The notes under the pieces are model-generated. The model had not been told where the DNA came from and made no database searches. It saw nothing but the letters and a program-made list of their open reading frames with translations. A DNA stretch of 64,000 bases, from assembly GCF_003362755.1 (NCBI RefSeq), contig NZ_QKRA01000001.1:496001-560000 (forward strand), written 5' to 3'. Below are positions 42,064-50,656 of this stretch, piece by piece; positions within the stretch are counted from its first letter, which is position 1, and each line of letters begins with the position of its first letter. The translations under genes were made by a program, and so were the position numbers. This DNA comes from Marinomonas piezotolerans. GTDB taxonomy: Bacteria; Pseudomonadota; Gammaproteobacteria; Pseudomonadales; Marinomonadaceae.

Positions 42064-43161
42064 ATGAAACATACCCCTTTATACCAAGCCCACATTAATG
42101 CTGAGGCTCGAATGGTCGAATTCGCAGGCTACGAAATGCCCGTACAGTATCCTTTAGGGGTAAAGAAGGAGCATCTCTGGACCCGCTCGAACGCAGGCTT
42201 GTTCGATGTTTCTCATATGGGCCAGGTCATTCTAAGAGGACCTAACGTCAAAGAAGAGCTTGAGATGATCCTACCCGTCGATGTTAAGGGGTTGGCTGTA
42301 AACTCACAGCGTTACGGTGTTTTTACTAATGAAGTTGGTGGAATTGCAGATGACTTAATGTTTACCAGCTGGGGTGACGACGCTGTTTACATGGTTGTTA
42401 ATGCTGCCTGCAAAGAACAGGATGTCGCTCATTTACGCGCTAGCCTACCTACGACATCTGTAGAGGTAGTTGAGGACCGAGCACTTGTTGCTATTCAGGG
42501 CCCCAAAGCGAGGATGGCAGCGGCGCGATTGCTGCCTGAGATTGAATCCTTGCTGTTTATGAATTCCACAAAAGTAAAATGGCAAGGAGCTGAGTTGTGG
42601 GTAAGCTGCTCCGGTTACACAGGCGAAGATGGCTATGAAATATCCGTCCCAAATGAGTGTGCAACTAATTTTTGTGAAGCTCTTACAGAAATGGAAGAAG
42701 TTCAGTGGATCGGTCTAGGTGCACGTGATTCACTACGCTTGGAAGCAGGCCTGTGTTTATATGGACACGACTTGGATGATACGACTACTCCTGTCGAAGC
42801 GTCGATCACATGGGCGATCCAAAAAGTTCGTCGTGAAGGCGGCGAAAGAGAAGGGAACTTCATTGGTTCAGACGTTGTTCTATCTCAACTATCGTCGGGA
42901 GTTCAGCGAAAGCGAGTAGGCTTTATTGTTGACGGGAAGGCACCTGTAAGGGAAGGAGTCGAGATAGTTGATGAGCATGGAAAGAAAGTTGGGGTGGTTA
43001 CCAGTGGCGGGTTTGCACCAAGTCTTGGTCAACCGATTGTCATGGCTTATGTTGATACAGATTCGTTAGATACTCCTCTTTTTGCCTCACTTCGTGGTAA
43101 AATGATTACTCTCCGTTCAACTAAAATGCCTTTTGTACCAGCGCGCTACTATCGAGGTTAA
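42064..43161 (+). CDS. gcvT: Glycine cleavage system T protein (aminomethyltransferase)
   Basis: GcvT transfers the one-carbon unit from aminomethyl-GcvH to tetrahydrofolate. The 365-residue protein starts at ATG 42064, five bases after an AGAGG site; GTG 42058 would overlap that site. The N-terminal EFAGYEMPVQY, the FDVSHMGQ segment, the folate-site SGYTGEDGYEI and GARDSLRLEAGLCLYGHD, and the PFVPARYYRG end are diagnostic. It is divergent from glyA-gcvHP and has epmC and pdxB downstream. Confidence 0.97.
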   Translation: MKHTPLYQAHINAEARMVEFAGYEMPVQYPLGVKKEHLWTRSNAGLFDVSHMGQVILRGPNVKEELEMILPVDVKGLAVNSQRYGVFTNEVGGIADDLMFTSWGDDAVYMVVNAACKEQDVAHLRASLPTTSVEVVEDRALVAIQGPKARMAAARLLPEIESLLFMNSTKVKWQGAELWVSCSGYTGEDGYEISVPNECATNFCEALTEMEEVQWIGLGARDSLRLEAGLCLYGHDLDDTTTPVEASITWAIQKVRREGGEREGNFIGSDVVLSQLSSGVQRKRVGFIVDGKAPVREGVEIVDEHGKKVGVVTSGGFAPSLGQPIVMAYVDTDSLDTPLFASLRGKMITLRSTKMPFVPARYYRG

Positions 43162-43219
43162 TCTCAGAATTCGTTGGTTAAATTGATTGTACAATAAGGC
43201 CAATACATTTAGAGATGTA

Positions 43220-43762
43220 ATGTTAACTGTAGATATACTAGAAAAGACGTTTAGCGACGTCTTTTTTGATGCCTATAAAACACAGCTTGTCGGCGGCTTT
43301 GATGAGCCTTTTTATCTAGCCCACGGTGCTGATGGTATTGCGCAAATCCAATATCGCTATGACTACTTATCAAGTGCACTTCATGAAATCAGTCATTGGT
43401 GTGTCGCTGGAGCAAAACGCCGGCAGATTGACGATTACGGTTACTGGTACGCAGAAGATGGCCGAACGCTTGAGCAACAAGTGCAATTTGAACACGTCGA
43501 AATAGTGCCTCAAGCCTATGAATGCCTATTTCATTGGTCAAGCGGTCTTCCTTTTGAAGTAAGCGTCGATAATTTGTCATTAGCAGAGTATGACGCCTCT
43601 CCTTTCAAACAGGCAGTCCAAGATCATGTAGGGAAGCTTTTGAATTATGCTTTACCTATTCGTGTTGCGCAATTTAGTAGTGCTCTATACAAAATCACTG
43701 GGATAGAACAAATGCCCTTAAAAGAATTCTTAAGAGAATGTTATGAAAATAATTGCCGATGA
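43220..43762 (+). CDS. epmC: Elongation factor P hydroxylase EpmC
   Basis: EpmC hydroxylates the beta-lysylated lysine of elongation factor P. The 180-residue protein starts at ATG 43220. SALHEISHWCVAGAKRR holds an HExxH-like metal motif and is characteristic of the YfcM family; DDYGYWYAEDGR and the QHVEI-like FEHVEIVPQAYE segment follow. The frame is open from 43187, but the earlier residues are not family-like. Its stop (43760-43762) lies 20 bases inside pdxB, so the two are coupled. epmA and epmB are not in the window. Confidence 0.9.
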   Translation: MLTVDILEKTFSDVFFDAYKTQLVGGFDEPFYLAHGADGIAQIQYRYDYLSSALHEISHWCVAGAKRRQIDDYGYWYAEDGRTLEQQVQFEHVEIVPQAYECLFHWSSGLPFEVSVDNLSLAEYDASPFKQAVQDHVGKLLNYALPIRVAQFSSALYKITGIEQMPLKEFLRECYENNCR

Positions 43763-44864
43763 GAACATGCCTAACGTTGAAAAGCTGTTTTCTGCATTGG
43801 GCGATATCACATTTGCAAACGGCAGATCACTAACAAACTCCATGATAAAAGATGCTGATGTGCTCTTGGTTAGATCTGTCACAAAAGTAAATAAGACATT
43901 ACTGGAAGGTACGTCTGTTAAGTACGTGGGTAGCGCCACGATTGGCACAGATCACGTAGATTTAGATTATCTAAAAGAAGTAGGGATAGGGTTTAATAGT
44001 GCTCCCGGTTGCAATGCAGATGCTGTAGCGGACTATGTGTTTAGCTCTCTTGCCCATCTGTATCTAAACAAACAACTTAATTGGCTGACGTCAACGATTG
44101 GTATTGTAGGTCAAGGGAATGTTGGGCAATGTGTCGCAGCCCGTTTCGCCGCACTAGGATGTAGTGTTGTGGCATACGACCCTTATACAGAATGCGCTAT
44201 CCAAGGTGTAAAGTTAGGATCTCTAGAAGAGGTGATGCGATCAGATATCATTTCTTTACATGCCCCATTAACGTATACCGGACAATACCCGAGTGCCGAT
44301 ATGATCCAAGGTGACCTGATTAATACACTTCAACCTGGTCAGACCATCATTTCTGCTGGGCGGGGCGGTGTTATTAATGAGTCAGCCCTGATGGAACGTT
44401 ATAGAGCGTTAAATGGTAAGCTTAATCTTGTCTTTGATGTATGGGATCAAGAACCGACACCAAATCTATCGATGGCAGCAATATGTGATATCGCGACACC
44501 TCACATAGCTGGATACAGCAAACAAGGACGTGAAAAAGGGACCTGGCAAATCTATAATTCCCTTTGTGAATTCTTTGGCCTTTCGGTAAAAAGCCGCTTT
44601 TATGATGCGGTAAGTAGCGGTAGTATCGAGGAATTGCATTTGAACTGCGAATTATCACGCATAGAATCGCTATCTAGAGCCATGCTGTCCATTTATGATC
44701 CATCACGTGATAGCAATCGATTTCATCAGGTTATGTCTTCTGGTTCAGTTTCTTCATTTGATTGGCTGCGTAAGTACTATGTTGAAAGGGATGAGTTTAA
44801 TACCTGCAAAATCATCCATCCCAAGTATCAACAAGCACTAACAAGTATTGGCTTCAGTGAATAA
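43743..44864 (+). CDS. pdxB: Erythronate-4-phosphate dehydrogenase
   Basis: PdxB oxidises 4-phosphoerythronate in the DXP-dependent pyridoxal phosphate pathway. The 373-residue protein begins IIADENMPNVEKLFSALG and has SATIGTDHVD, the NAD loop IVGQGNVGQCVAARF, the catalytic Arg in SAGRGGVINE, the Glu in FDVWDQEPTPN, and the His in ATPHIAGYS. The C-terminal extension beyond the dehydrogenase fold matches PdxB. Placement beside the glycine-cleavage genes fits a supply of PLP for GcvP and GlyA. Confidence 0.96.
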   Translation: MKIIADENMPNVEKLFSALGDITFANGRSLTNSMIKDADVLLVRSVTKVNKTLLEGTSVKYVGSATIGTDHVDLDYLKEVGIGFNSAPGCNADAVADYVFSSLAHLYLNKQLNWLTSTIGIVGQGNVGQCVAARFAALGCSVVAYDPYTECAIQGVKLGSLEEVMRSDIISLHAPLTYTGQYPSADMIQGDLINTLQPGQTIISAGRGGVINESALMERYRALNGKLNLVFDVWDQEPTPNLSMAAICDIATPHIAGYSKQGREKGTWQIYNSLCEFFGLSVKSRFYDAVSSGSIEELHLNCELSRIESLSRAMLSIYDPSRDSNRFHQVMSSGSVSSFDWLRKYYVERDEFNTCKIIHPKYQQALTSIGFSE

Positions 44865-44876
44865 GTAAGGATCCCA

Positions 44877-45599
44877 ATGGGTGAAGTAAGGCAAGTAGAT
44901 TTTAAAGACGTAGAAGTGCCAGTTGGAACAAATGTCCAACTGGAGTTTATATCGCCTGCAGGGAGATATGCCGTAAAGGTACTTGGTCGCTTACCGGGCC
45001 GCTCGCTTATCGTCTCATGCCCTAAAGTGAACGGTAAAAATATCATTGTACGCGAAAGCCAAGTCGTAAATGTTCGGCTTATGCTCGCGACATCAGTCTG
45101 TGCATTTTCGTCTAAGATCGCTAAAAGCTTCACTGAGCCTGGCGCTCATCTACATATTGCATACCCAGCTTACGTAGAAACCTCAGAAGTACGTCAATCT
45201 GTTCGGGTAGAAACGAGGCTAATATGTTCCCTAGAAGCTGGATTTGGAGATCTACCGATCCCAGAGAGCTCAACGGGTGTAGTCGTCGATTTAAGTGTTG
45301 GCGGGTGTAAAATTTTATCTCGGGAAGACTTTGGTTCTGTGAACCAGACGATGCGGCTAGCGATAAACGTGAAGATCGGTGAGTATAAGCACATAATGAA
45401 AATCCCTTGTGAAATTCGATCTCAAGAAATTCAAATGCTTGAGCAAGTACAAGCCACCATCGCAGACAATGCATTTCTTTCGCGAATGGGTGTTGAATAC
45501 CTTTATGTATACGGCATTCGTTTTGTGGATTTACAGAAAGAGCAAGGGATTCCTTTGCTAGCCTATATCCTTGAAACCATCAGTAAGAAATCGAAATAA
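44877..45599 (+). CDS. PilZ-domain protein with N-terminal YcgR-like domain
   Basis: A 240-residue cyclic-di-GMP effector. The N-terminal half is a YcgR-N-like beta domain (about 10-95), and the C-terminal half is a PilZ domain (about 100-230). The binding motifs are RQSVR (106-110, the RxxxR motif) and DLSVGG (138-143, the DxSxxG motif). Both are intact, so ligand binding is expected. FlgZ/YcgR proteins brake flagellar rotation. An AAGGAT site precedes ATG 44877. It follows pdxB by 12 bases and is closed by a strong terminator. Confidence 0.9.
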   Translation: MGEVRQVDFKDVEVPVGTNVQLEFISPAGRYAVKVLGRLPGRSLIVSCPKVNGKNIIVRESQVVNVRLMLATSVCAFSSKIAKSFTEPGAHLHIAYPAYVETSEVRQSVRVETRLICSLEAGFGDLPIPESSTGVVVDLSVGGCKILSREDFGSVNQTMRLAINVKIGEYKHIMKIPCEIRSQEIQMLEQVQATIADNAFLSRMGVEYLYVYGIRFVDLQKEQGIPLLAYILETISKKSK

Positions 45600-45629
45600 A
45601 AAAGCCCCTCGATAATGAGGGGCTTTTTT
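45598..45629. terminator. Bidirectional terminator between the PilZ gene and htpX
   Basis: AAAAAAGCCCCTC and GAGGGGCTTTTTT pair across a 6-base loop (45611-45616), with A and T runs on each side. It ends 3 bases before the htpX stop. Confidence 0.93.
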
Positions 45630-45632
45630 GTC

Positions 45633-46517
45633 TTATAGTTTTTGTAATGCGGCAATTCGATCATTGATAGGAGGGTGGCTAGAAAAAAGCTCTCCAAGAG
45701 TTGGGTTGCGCCCTTTGCGAATACCAAATGCAACCATACTTTCCGGCATATGGGATATTTCATGCTCACTTTGGATCCTTGCCAATGCTGCAATCATAGC
45801 CCCTTTTCCTGCTAGACGCGCTCCTGCTTCATCCGCTCTATACTCACGATAGCGAGAAAACCACATGACAATCATGCTCGCGAGAATGCCGAAAATCATT
45901 TCAAAAATAAATGTTGCGATGTAGAAGCCCCAGCCAACGCTACCCTCGTTACTGTCATCATTACGGCGCAGAAATGAATCTACTGCGTACGCTGCAATTC
46001 GAGCAAAAAACATAACAAAAGTGTTCACGACACCCTGAATTAATGACAAGGTCACCATATCGCCATTTGCGACATGCCCGATTTCATGGGCTAATACAGC
46101 ACGAATCTCATCGGGTGGAAATCGATCAAGCATCCCACTAGAGACAGCCACTAGGGCGTCATTTTTATTCCAACCCGTCGCAAACGCATTGGCCTCATGA
46201 GACGGAAATACCGCTACTTCGGGCATTCTAATGCCTGCTTGTAAAGACAACTCTTCAACCGTTGTGAGTAGCCATTGCTCTTTATGATTACGGGGCTGTT
46301 TGATGACTTCGGCTTTAGCACCAAATTTCGCCATCGTTTTTGATAAGAATAGTGAAATAAAGCTGCCGACAAAGCCAAATACCGCACAGAAAATCAATAA
46401 AGATGTTAAATCAAGGCCACTACCAGAAAGGTAGTGATTGACACCCAAAATATTCAGTACGATGCCCGCTACGACGAGTATCGCTAAGTTTGTCATTAAA
46501 AATAACAAAATGCGCAT
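45633..46517 (-). CDS. htpX: Membrane zinc metalloprotease HtpX
   Basis: HtpX degrades misfolded inner-membrane proteins. The 294-residue protein starts at ATG 46517 (TAGGAG site ten bases upstream); the longer frame to 46556 adds 13 residues before the first membrane segment. The zinc motif is HEIGH (His144, Glu145, His148), with the downstream Glu in [14 protein letters not shown]. Four membrane segments are apparent. It is usually under stress control, but I see no clear heat-shock promoter here. Confidence 0.96.
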   Translation of the reverse strand: MRILLFLMTNLAILVVAGIVLNILGVNHYLSGSGLDLTSLLIFCAVFGFVGSFISLFLSKTMAKFGAKAEVIKQPRNHKEQWLLTTVEELSLQAGIRMPEVAVFPSHEANAFATGWNKNDALVAVSSGMLDRFPPDEIRAVLAHEIGHVANGDMVTLSLIQGVVNTFVMFFARIAAYAVDSFLRRNDDSNEGSVGWGFYIATFIFEMIFGILASMIVMWFSRYREYRADEAGARLAGKGAMIAALARIQSEHEISHMPESMVAFGIRKGRNPTLGELFSSHPPINDRIAALQKL

Positions 46518-46726
46518 TGATTTGATGCTCCTAGATAAAAGACTATTGAGCATCATAAGGCCCTTTAGTTCCTTTTCAATAGCTCAAATTAAGCATCATG
46601 AAGAATTAATGTGTAAGTAAGTTGATAATGAAGAACTTCGCGGTGTTATGCTGTCAAAGAACACCTTGAAATGGCAACAATAAGACCGAATAGAATCATT
46701 TATACGGTAACTTTTAGGAGGTCTCA

Positions 46727-47137
46727 ATGGACGACAATAATCAACACAAAAATTATAATTTAAGTGATGAGGAATGGCGTGAACGTTTATCTGAGGACGT
46801 TTATAAGATCGTACGCGAGAAAGGCACTGAACGTGCTTTTACTGGTAAGTATGAAAAGTTCTATGAAATAGGCGAATACTACTGTGTTTGCTGTGGCGCT
46901 CATTTATTCGATTCTGATGAAAAATATGATTCAGGCTCAGGTTGGCCGAGCTTCTATGATGCGGACAAGAAAAACATCAAAGAAGTTGACGATAATTCTT
47001 GGATGATGCGCCGAACCGAAATTGTCTGCAATCGATGTGATGCACATCTTGGACATGTTTTCCCTGATGGTCCTAAGCCGACAGGGGTTAGGTACTGCGT
47101 GAACTCCGCATCAATCGACTTTAAGCCTAAGGATTAA
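46727..47137 (+). CDS. msrB: Peptide methionine (R)-S-oxide reductase MsrB
   Basis: MsrB reduces methionine-R-sulfoxide in damaged proteins. The 136-residue protein has the zinc cysteines Cys53/Cys56 (CVCC) and Cys101/Cys104 (CNRC), and the catalytic Cys124 in RYCVNSAS. GSGWPSFYDA and HLGHVFPDGP are family signatures. It has no signal peptide, so it is cytoplasmic. A TAGGAGG site precedes the ATG. Its stop codon falls inside a perfect 30-base palindrome. Confidence 0.97.
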   Translation: MDDNNQHKNYNLSDEEWRERLSEDVYKIVREKGTERAFTGKYEKFYEIGEYYCVCCGAHLFDSDEKYDSGSGWPSFYDADKKNIKEVDDNSWMMRRTEIVCNRCDAHLGHVFPDGPKPTGVRYCVNSASIDFKPKD

Positions 47138-47150
47138 TCCTTAGGCTTAA
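47121..47150. repeat. Perfect 30-base palindrome over the msrB stop codon
   Basis: Positions 47121-47150 equal their own reverse complement, with no loop bases. The msrB stop (47135-47137) lies at the centre, so coding use and palindrome are superimposed. Arms read TTAAGCCTAAGGATT on each strand. No T-run follows it on either strand; it could be a convergent-gene termination structure or a protein site. Confidence 0.8.
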
Positions 47151-47159
47151 TGAGCTATG

Positions 47160-47738
47160 TTAATTGCTAAGCATGTCAATTATTTTTGGGTCTTGAAAGC
47201 TCCTCGCAACCGTTTGACCGACTAACTCATTCATATCTGATTCAACAACATCACGATCGGGCAGTGAACCGTACTGATCAACTTTCGAAGATTTGAAGTT
47301 AGCGGTGTAGGTAGTGGCGCCTTTTTTAACCGTTACCTTAATATCTGATACAAGGGTCGCTTCAGTCTTCAGTGAAAGCGTTCGAGTCGTATAACTCAGT
47401 TCTTCTATTACATAACTTAAATCTGTCGCAGGTAGAGCCCCGGTGGACGCGTCAAATCCGAGGGAACTGAGTCTATTTTGGATATGATTGAAAAGGGCGA
47501 CGCTGACATTATTAGCAATCTTTATGTCGGCATGCTCTCCTATACCAGTGTCGATACTCCCTATATTGGTCTGGTTAAACCCAGCGACACTGACCTTTAT
47601 TGCATGTTTATTCGATAACTCTCTGCTTTCTTCGTTCGCTACAGGCTCCAAATTTATAATGTGCGTCGTGTTTGCACAGCCTTGCAGTAATACCGCGGCT
47701 AATATTGTCGCTCCAATCAGTATAGGTTTGCGAATCAT
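47160..47738 (-). CDS. YajG-like lipoprotein
   Basis: A 192-residue lipoprotein. The signal peptide ends in the lipobox LLQGC, with Cys21 lipidated. The mature part has a YajG-like arrangement: a beta strand after the Cys (THIINLEP), then a region with ATDLSYVIEELSYTT and VTVKKGATTYTANFKSS. Position +2 is Ala, so Lol sorting to the outer membrane is likely. An AGGAG site precedes ATG 47738. Function in the family is unknown. Confidence 0.83.
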   Translation of the reverse strand: MIRKPILIGATILAAVLLQGCANTTHIINLEPVANEESRELSNKHAIKVSVAGFNQTNIGSIDTGIGEHADIKIANNVSVALFNHIQNRLSSLGFDASTGALPATDLSYVIEELSYTTRTLSLKTEATLVSDIKVTVKKGATTYTANFKSSKVDQYGSLPDRDVVESDMNELVGQTVARSFQDPKIIDMLSN

Positions 47739-47810
47739 GTGAACTCCTGAGTTAAATGTAAACTGTATTGCGATTTATATGCTTAGATTACAGATATTTA
47801 AAAAAAGTTG

Positions 47811-47838
47811 TTGATTTTCAGCTTAGTAACAGTAATAT
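47811..47838 (+). promoter_or_regulatory. Promoter of the Glu/Gly tRNA array
   Basis: TTGATT (47811-47816), a 16-base spacer and TAATAT (47833-47838) are followed by ACGCACCC, a GC-rich discriminator. The TAATATACGC segment is shared exactly with the tRNA-Ser promoter at 10682. It lies 32 bases before the first tRNA. Confidence 0.6.
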
Positions 47839-47870
47839 ACGCACCCGCTTGCACAGCAAGACTCGTATGT

Positions 47871-47946
47871 GTCCCATTCGTCTAGAGGCCTAGGACACCG
47901 CCCTTTCACGGCGGTAACAGGGGTTCGAACCCCCTATGGGACGCCA
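47871..47946 (+). tRNA. gltT-TTC: tRNA-Glu (TTC), copy 1
   Basis: A 76-base tRNA with a GTCCCAT/ATGGGAC acceptor stem and encoded CCA. The anticodon loop CTTTCAC places TTC centrally. It is the first of five identical copies in the array. Confidence 0.96.
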
Positions 47947-47985
47947 CTTCTTAATGCAGAAGTATAAAAATAAGCATGACACTAT

Positions 47986-48060
47986 GCGGGAATAGCTCAG
48001 TGGTAGAGCACAACCTTGCCAAGGTTGGGGTCGCGAGTTCGAGCCTCGTTTCCCGCTCCA
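47986..48060 (+). tRNA. glyV-GCC: tRNA-Gly (GCC), copy 1
   Basis: A 75-base tRNA with acceptor arms GCGGGAA and TTCCCGC, an encoded CCA, and TTGCCAA in the anticodon loop, giving GCC. Identical to the two later copies. Confidence 0.96.
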
Positions 48061-48109
48061 AATTCTCTTACTTGAAAGAGTAGAGCGCTTCTACGGAAGC
48101 AAATGATGT

Positions 48110-48185
48110 GTCCCATTCGTCTAGAGGCCTAGGACACCGCCCTTTCACGGCGGTAACAGGGGTTCGAACCCCCTATGGGACGCCA
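48110..48185 (+). tRNA. gltT-TTC: tRNA-Glu (TTC), copy 2
   Basis: Identical to copy 1 over all 76 bases. It opens the second 239-base unit. Confidence 0.96.
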
Positions 48186-48224
48186 CTTCTTAATGCAGAA
48201 GTATATAAATAAGCATGACCATAT

Positions 48225-48299
48225 GCGGGAATAGCTCAGTGGTAGAGCACAACCTTGCCAAGGTTGGGGTCGCGAGTTCGAGCCTCGTTTCCCGCTCCA
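48225..48299 (+). tRNA. glyV-GCC: tRNA-Gly (GCC), copy 2
   Basis: Identical to copy 1 over all 75 bases, in the second 239-base unit. Confidence 0.96.
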
Positions 48300-48348
48300 A
48301 ATTCTCTCACTCGAAAGAGTAGAGCGCTTCTACGGAAGCAAATGATGT

Positions 48349-48424
48349 GTCCCATTCGTCTAGAGGCCTAGGACACCGCCCTTTCACGGCGGTAACAGGG
48401 GTTCGAACCCCCTATGGGACGCCA
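48349..48424 (+). tRNA. gltT-TTC: tRNA-Glu (TTC), copy 3
   Basis: Identical to copy 1. It is followed directly by another tRNA-Glu, so the strict Glu-Gly alternation breaks here. Confidence 0.96.
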
Positions 48425-48474
48425 ACTTTATGCAGTTGTAATATGCATGCTTTGAAAGCACGCTTTCAAGATGT

Positions 48475-48550
48475 GTCCCATTCGTCTAGAGGCCTAGGAC
48501 ACCGCCCTTTCACGGCGGTAACAGGGGTTCGAACCCCCTATGGGACGCCA
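48475..48550 (+). tRNA. gltT-TTC: tRNA-Glu (TTC), copy 4
   Basis: Identical to copy 1. The 50-base spacer before it holds a GCTTTGAAAGC-type hairpin unlike the other spacers. Confidence 0.96.
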
Positions 48551-48580
48551 ATTTATCGCAGGGTTAGAACTGCACAACAT

Positions 48581-48655
48581 GCGGGAATAGCTCAGTGGTA
48601 GAGCACAACCTTGCCAAGGTTGGGGTCGCGAGTTCGAGCCTCGTTTCCCGCTCCA
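48581..48655 (+). tRNA. glyV-GCC: tRNA-Gly (GCC), copy 3
   Basis: Identical to copies 1 and 2. The spacer before it is 30 bases and differs from those in the duplicated units. Confidence 0.96.
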
Positions 48656-48701
48656 TTTTAAGAGAGCAATCTCGTTAAATCTTCCACGGAAGAATCAATA
48701 C

Positions 48702-48777
48702 GTCCCATTCGTCTAGAGGCCTAGGACACCGCCCTTTCACGGCGGTAACAGGGGTTCGAACCCCCTATGGGACGCCA
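48702..48777 (+). tRNA. gltT-TTC: tRNA-Glu (TTC), copy 5
   Basis: Identical to copy 1 and last in the array. Only 44 bases separate its CCA from the chosen pabC start, with no terminator visible, so readthrough into pabC is possible. Confidence 0.96.
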
Positions 48778-48821
48778 ATCTCTTATCTGATATGATGAGT
48801 TTTTCCTTCGAGATCAGTCAT

Positions 48822-49625
48822 ATGCAGTGGTTTCTAAACTTCCAAACCTGTCACACCATAGATGTTGCTGATCGTGGCCTAGCATATGGTGATGGACTAT
48901 TCGAAACGCTTTACTCAAACAATGGTGTCATTGCTCATCTTGACGCACACCTAACACGCCTTCGCCGCGGCTTTAGACGCTTACACTTCAATATCACCAC
49001 AGAAGAACTAGCCCTCCTTAATGAATTTCTACTAGTTCAAGCAGAACGTCACCAAAACATTGGCTTCAAAATCATAGTTACTAGGGGAGCGGGTGGCCGT
49101 GGCTATATGCCGCCAGAATCACCTAATTATACTTGGCTAGTGGGATTATTTGAGATACCCGATTACTCAAACTACCGTTCTCATGGCATTCGCCTTGGGC
49201 GCAGTGCTATTGAATCTTCCATAAACCGTAACCTTGCTGGATTGAAACATTTAAACCGTCTTGAAAATGTACTCGCTAAGCAGTCATTGAACAGTACTGA
49301 ATATGAGGCTGTGACATCCAATGCCCTGGGAGACCTGGTAGAGTGCATTCAGAGTAATATTTTTTGGGTGAAGTCAGGTATTTTATATACCCCAAGCTTA
49401 GCACTAGGGGGCGTACAAGGTACGATGAGACATCAGATTATTAAGCACTTTAACGGTACGATAAATATTGTGCAGCAACCTCCGTATCAACTGATGCAAG
49501 CTGATGAAATATTCTTAACAAACGCATTAAGTGGTGTACTACCAGTTGTAGAATTCAACGGTTATCATTTACCGATTGGGCCGGTAACTAAGACTTTAAT
49601 AGAGTGTAATACAGAGAATCCATGA
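48822..49625 (+). CDS. pabC: Aminodeoxychorismate lyase
   Basis: PabC releases p-aminobenzoate and pyruvate from aminodeoxychorismate in folate synthesis. It is a fold-type IV PLP enzyme of 267 residues. DVADRGLAYGDGLFET marks the N-terminus, and the PLP lysine is in GLKHLNRLENVLAK. I use ATG 48822; ATG 48792 would add ten residues not typical of the family (E. coli PabC is 269). mltG overlaps its stop by 4 bases, as in the conserved pabC-yceG-tmk-holB order. Confidence 0.92.
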   Translation: MQWFLNFQTCHTIDVADRGLAYGDGLFETLYSNNGVIAHLDAHLTRLRRGFRRLHFNITTEELALLNEFLLVQAERHQNIGFKIIVTRGAGGRGYMPPESPNYTWLVGLFEIPDYSNYRSHGIRLGRSAIESSINRNLAGLKHLNRLENVLAKQSLNSTEYEAVTSNALGDLVECIQSNIFWVKSGILYTPSLALGGVQGTMRHQIIKHFNGTINIVQQPPYQLMQADEIFLTNALSGVLPVVEFNGYHLPIGPVTKTLIECNTENP

Positions 49626-50647
49626 AACTAATCAAAACGCTAATCGCATTACTGGGTATTGCTATTACATTCGCATCAATTTTAGTTGGTGCCGTCTATT
49701 ATGGACTCACTGAGCCGCTCAATATCCAATCGGACCAGCGATTTGAAGTTAAAAAGGGCGCATCAAGCATTGCAATTGGTAATCAATTGGCAGATCGAGG
49801 ATGGATAATGCATCCTTTTTTGACTCGAGTAGCAGCGAGGTTAGATCAAAGTATCGTACCGAAAGTAGGTATTTATAAACTTACGCCTGATATGAATTTG
49901 ATGGACGTGATGGTTCTGCTGGATGCAGGAGAAACTATTTCTTATTCGATCACCCTCCTAGAGGGAAAGACTTACAAACAATATTTAGCCACGATGGCTA
50001 ATGCTGGCAATATTGAAATGACACTTCAAGGCTTAGCCAGCGATGAAATTGCGCAAAAGATCGGACTGGATGTGGCGTCTCCTGAGGGCATGTTGTTTGC
50101 TAATACATATCGCTACCATGATGGTGACACGGACCTTGACATATTCATGCAAGCAAATCGACTTCTGCAAGCGACGTTAGAACGCGAGTGGAAAAATAAA
50201 GCAAATGGCTTGCCGTATAGAACGCCTTATGAAGCTCTGATTATGGCGTCCATTATAGAAAAGGAAACAGGTACCCCTGAAGAGCGCCCCTTGGTAGCTC
50301 GGGTCTTCGTAAGTCGCCTAGAGCGAGGCATGCGCCTCCAGACGGATCCTACTGTAATATATGGAATGGGCGACGAATACAATGGCAACATTACTCGTCA
50401 AGATTTACGTACTCATACGCCTTACAATACCTATCGTATAGATGGCTTACCGCCAACGCCCATCGCAAATGTAGGCTATGAAGCTATTCACGCAGCGCTT
50501 CATCCAGGGGAAACCGACGCACTTTATTTCGTTGCCAAAGGCGACGGCTCTCATGTCTTTTCTAATACCCTTAGAGAACACAACAGAGCAGTAAAGTCAT
50601 ACCAACTTAAGCGAAAAGAAGACTATCGCTCTTCCCCAAGCCAATAG
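49622..50647 (+). CDS. mltG: Endolytic murein transglycosylase MltG
   Basis: MltG cleaves nascent peptidoglycan strands at the inner membrane and sets their length. The 341-residue protein has one N-terminal membrane segment (about 5-28), a LysM-like region, and the catalytic domain with Glu213 in SIIEKETG. The LQTDPTVIYG and TPYNTYRIDGLPPTPI segments are the YceG family signature. The start overlaps the pabC stop (ATGA), and tmk starts 10 bases after its stop. Confidence 0.96.
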   Translation: MKLIKTLIALLGIAITFASILVGAVYYGLTEPLNIQSDQRFEVKKGASSIAIGNQLADRGWIMHPFLTRVAARLDQSIVPKVGIYKLTPDMNLMDVMVLLDAGETISYSITLLEGKTYKQYLATMANAGNIEMTLQGLASDEIAQKIGLDVASPEGMLFANTYRYHDGDTDLDIFMQANRLLQATLEREWKNKANGLPYRTPYEALIMASIIEKETGTPEERPLVARVFVSRLERGMRLQTDPTVIYGMGDEYNGNITRQDLRTHTPYNTYRIDGLPPTPIANVGYEAIHAALHPGETDALYFVAKGDGSHVFSNTLREHNRAVKSYQLKRKEDYRSSPSQ

Positions 50648-50656
50648 AGGTGAATT

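Larger units (their letters stand above)
47871..48348 (+). repeat. 239-base tandem duplication in the tRNA array
   Basis: Units 47871-48109 and 48110-48348 each hold tRNA-Glu, a spacer, tRNA-Gly and a second spacer, and have the same length. They differ at only a handful of spacer positions, for example AGTATAAAAATAAG versus AGTATATAAATAAG. A recent duplication, or repeated gene conversion, is implied. Confidence 0.9.

Noticed and set aside
48347..48601. An 84-residue reading frame across the tRNA array
   Set aside because: It repeats the same peptide twice because it reads through tRNA-Glu copies; it is not a gene.
47871..48777. Regularly repeated blocks resembling a CRISPR or phage repeat array
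   Set aside because: Each repeat is a complete tRNA with acceptor pairing, CCA end and clear anticodon, so it is a tRNA cluster.
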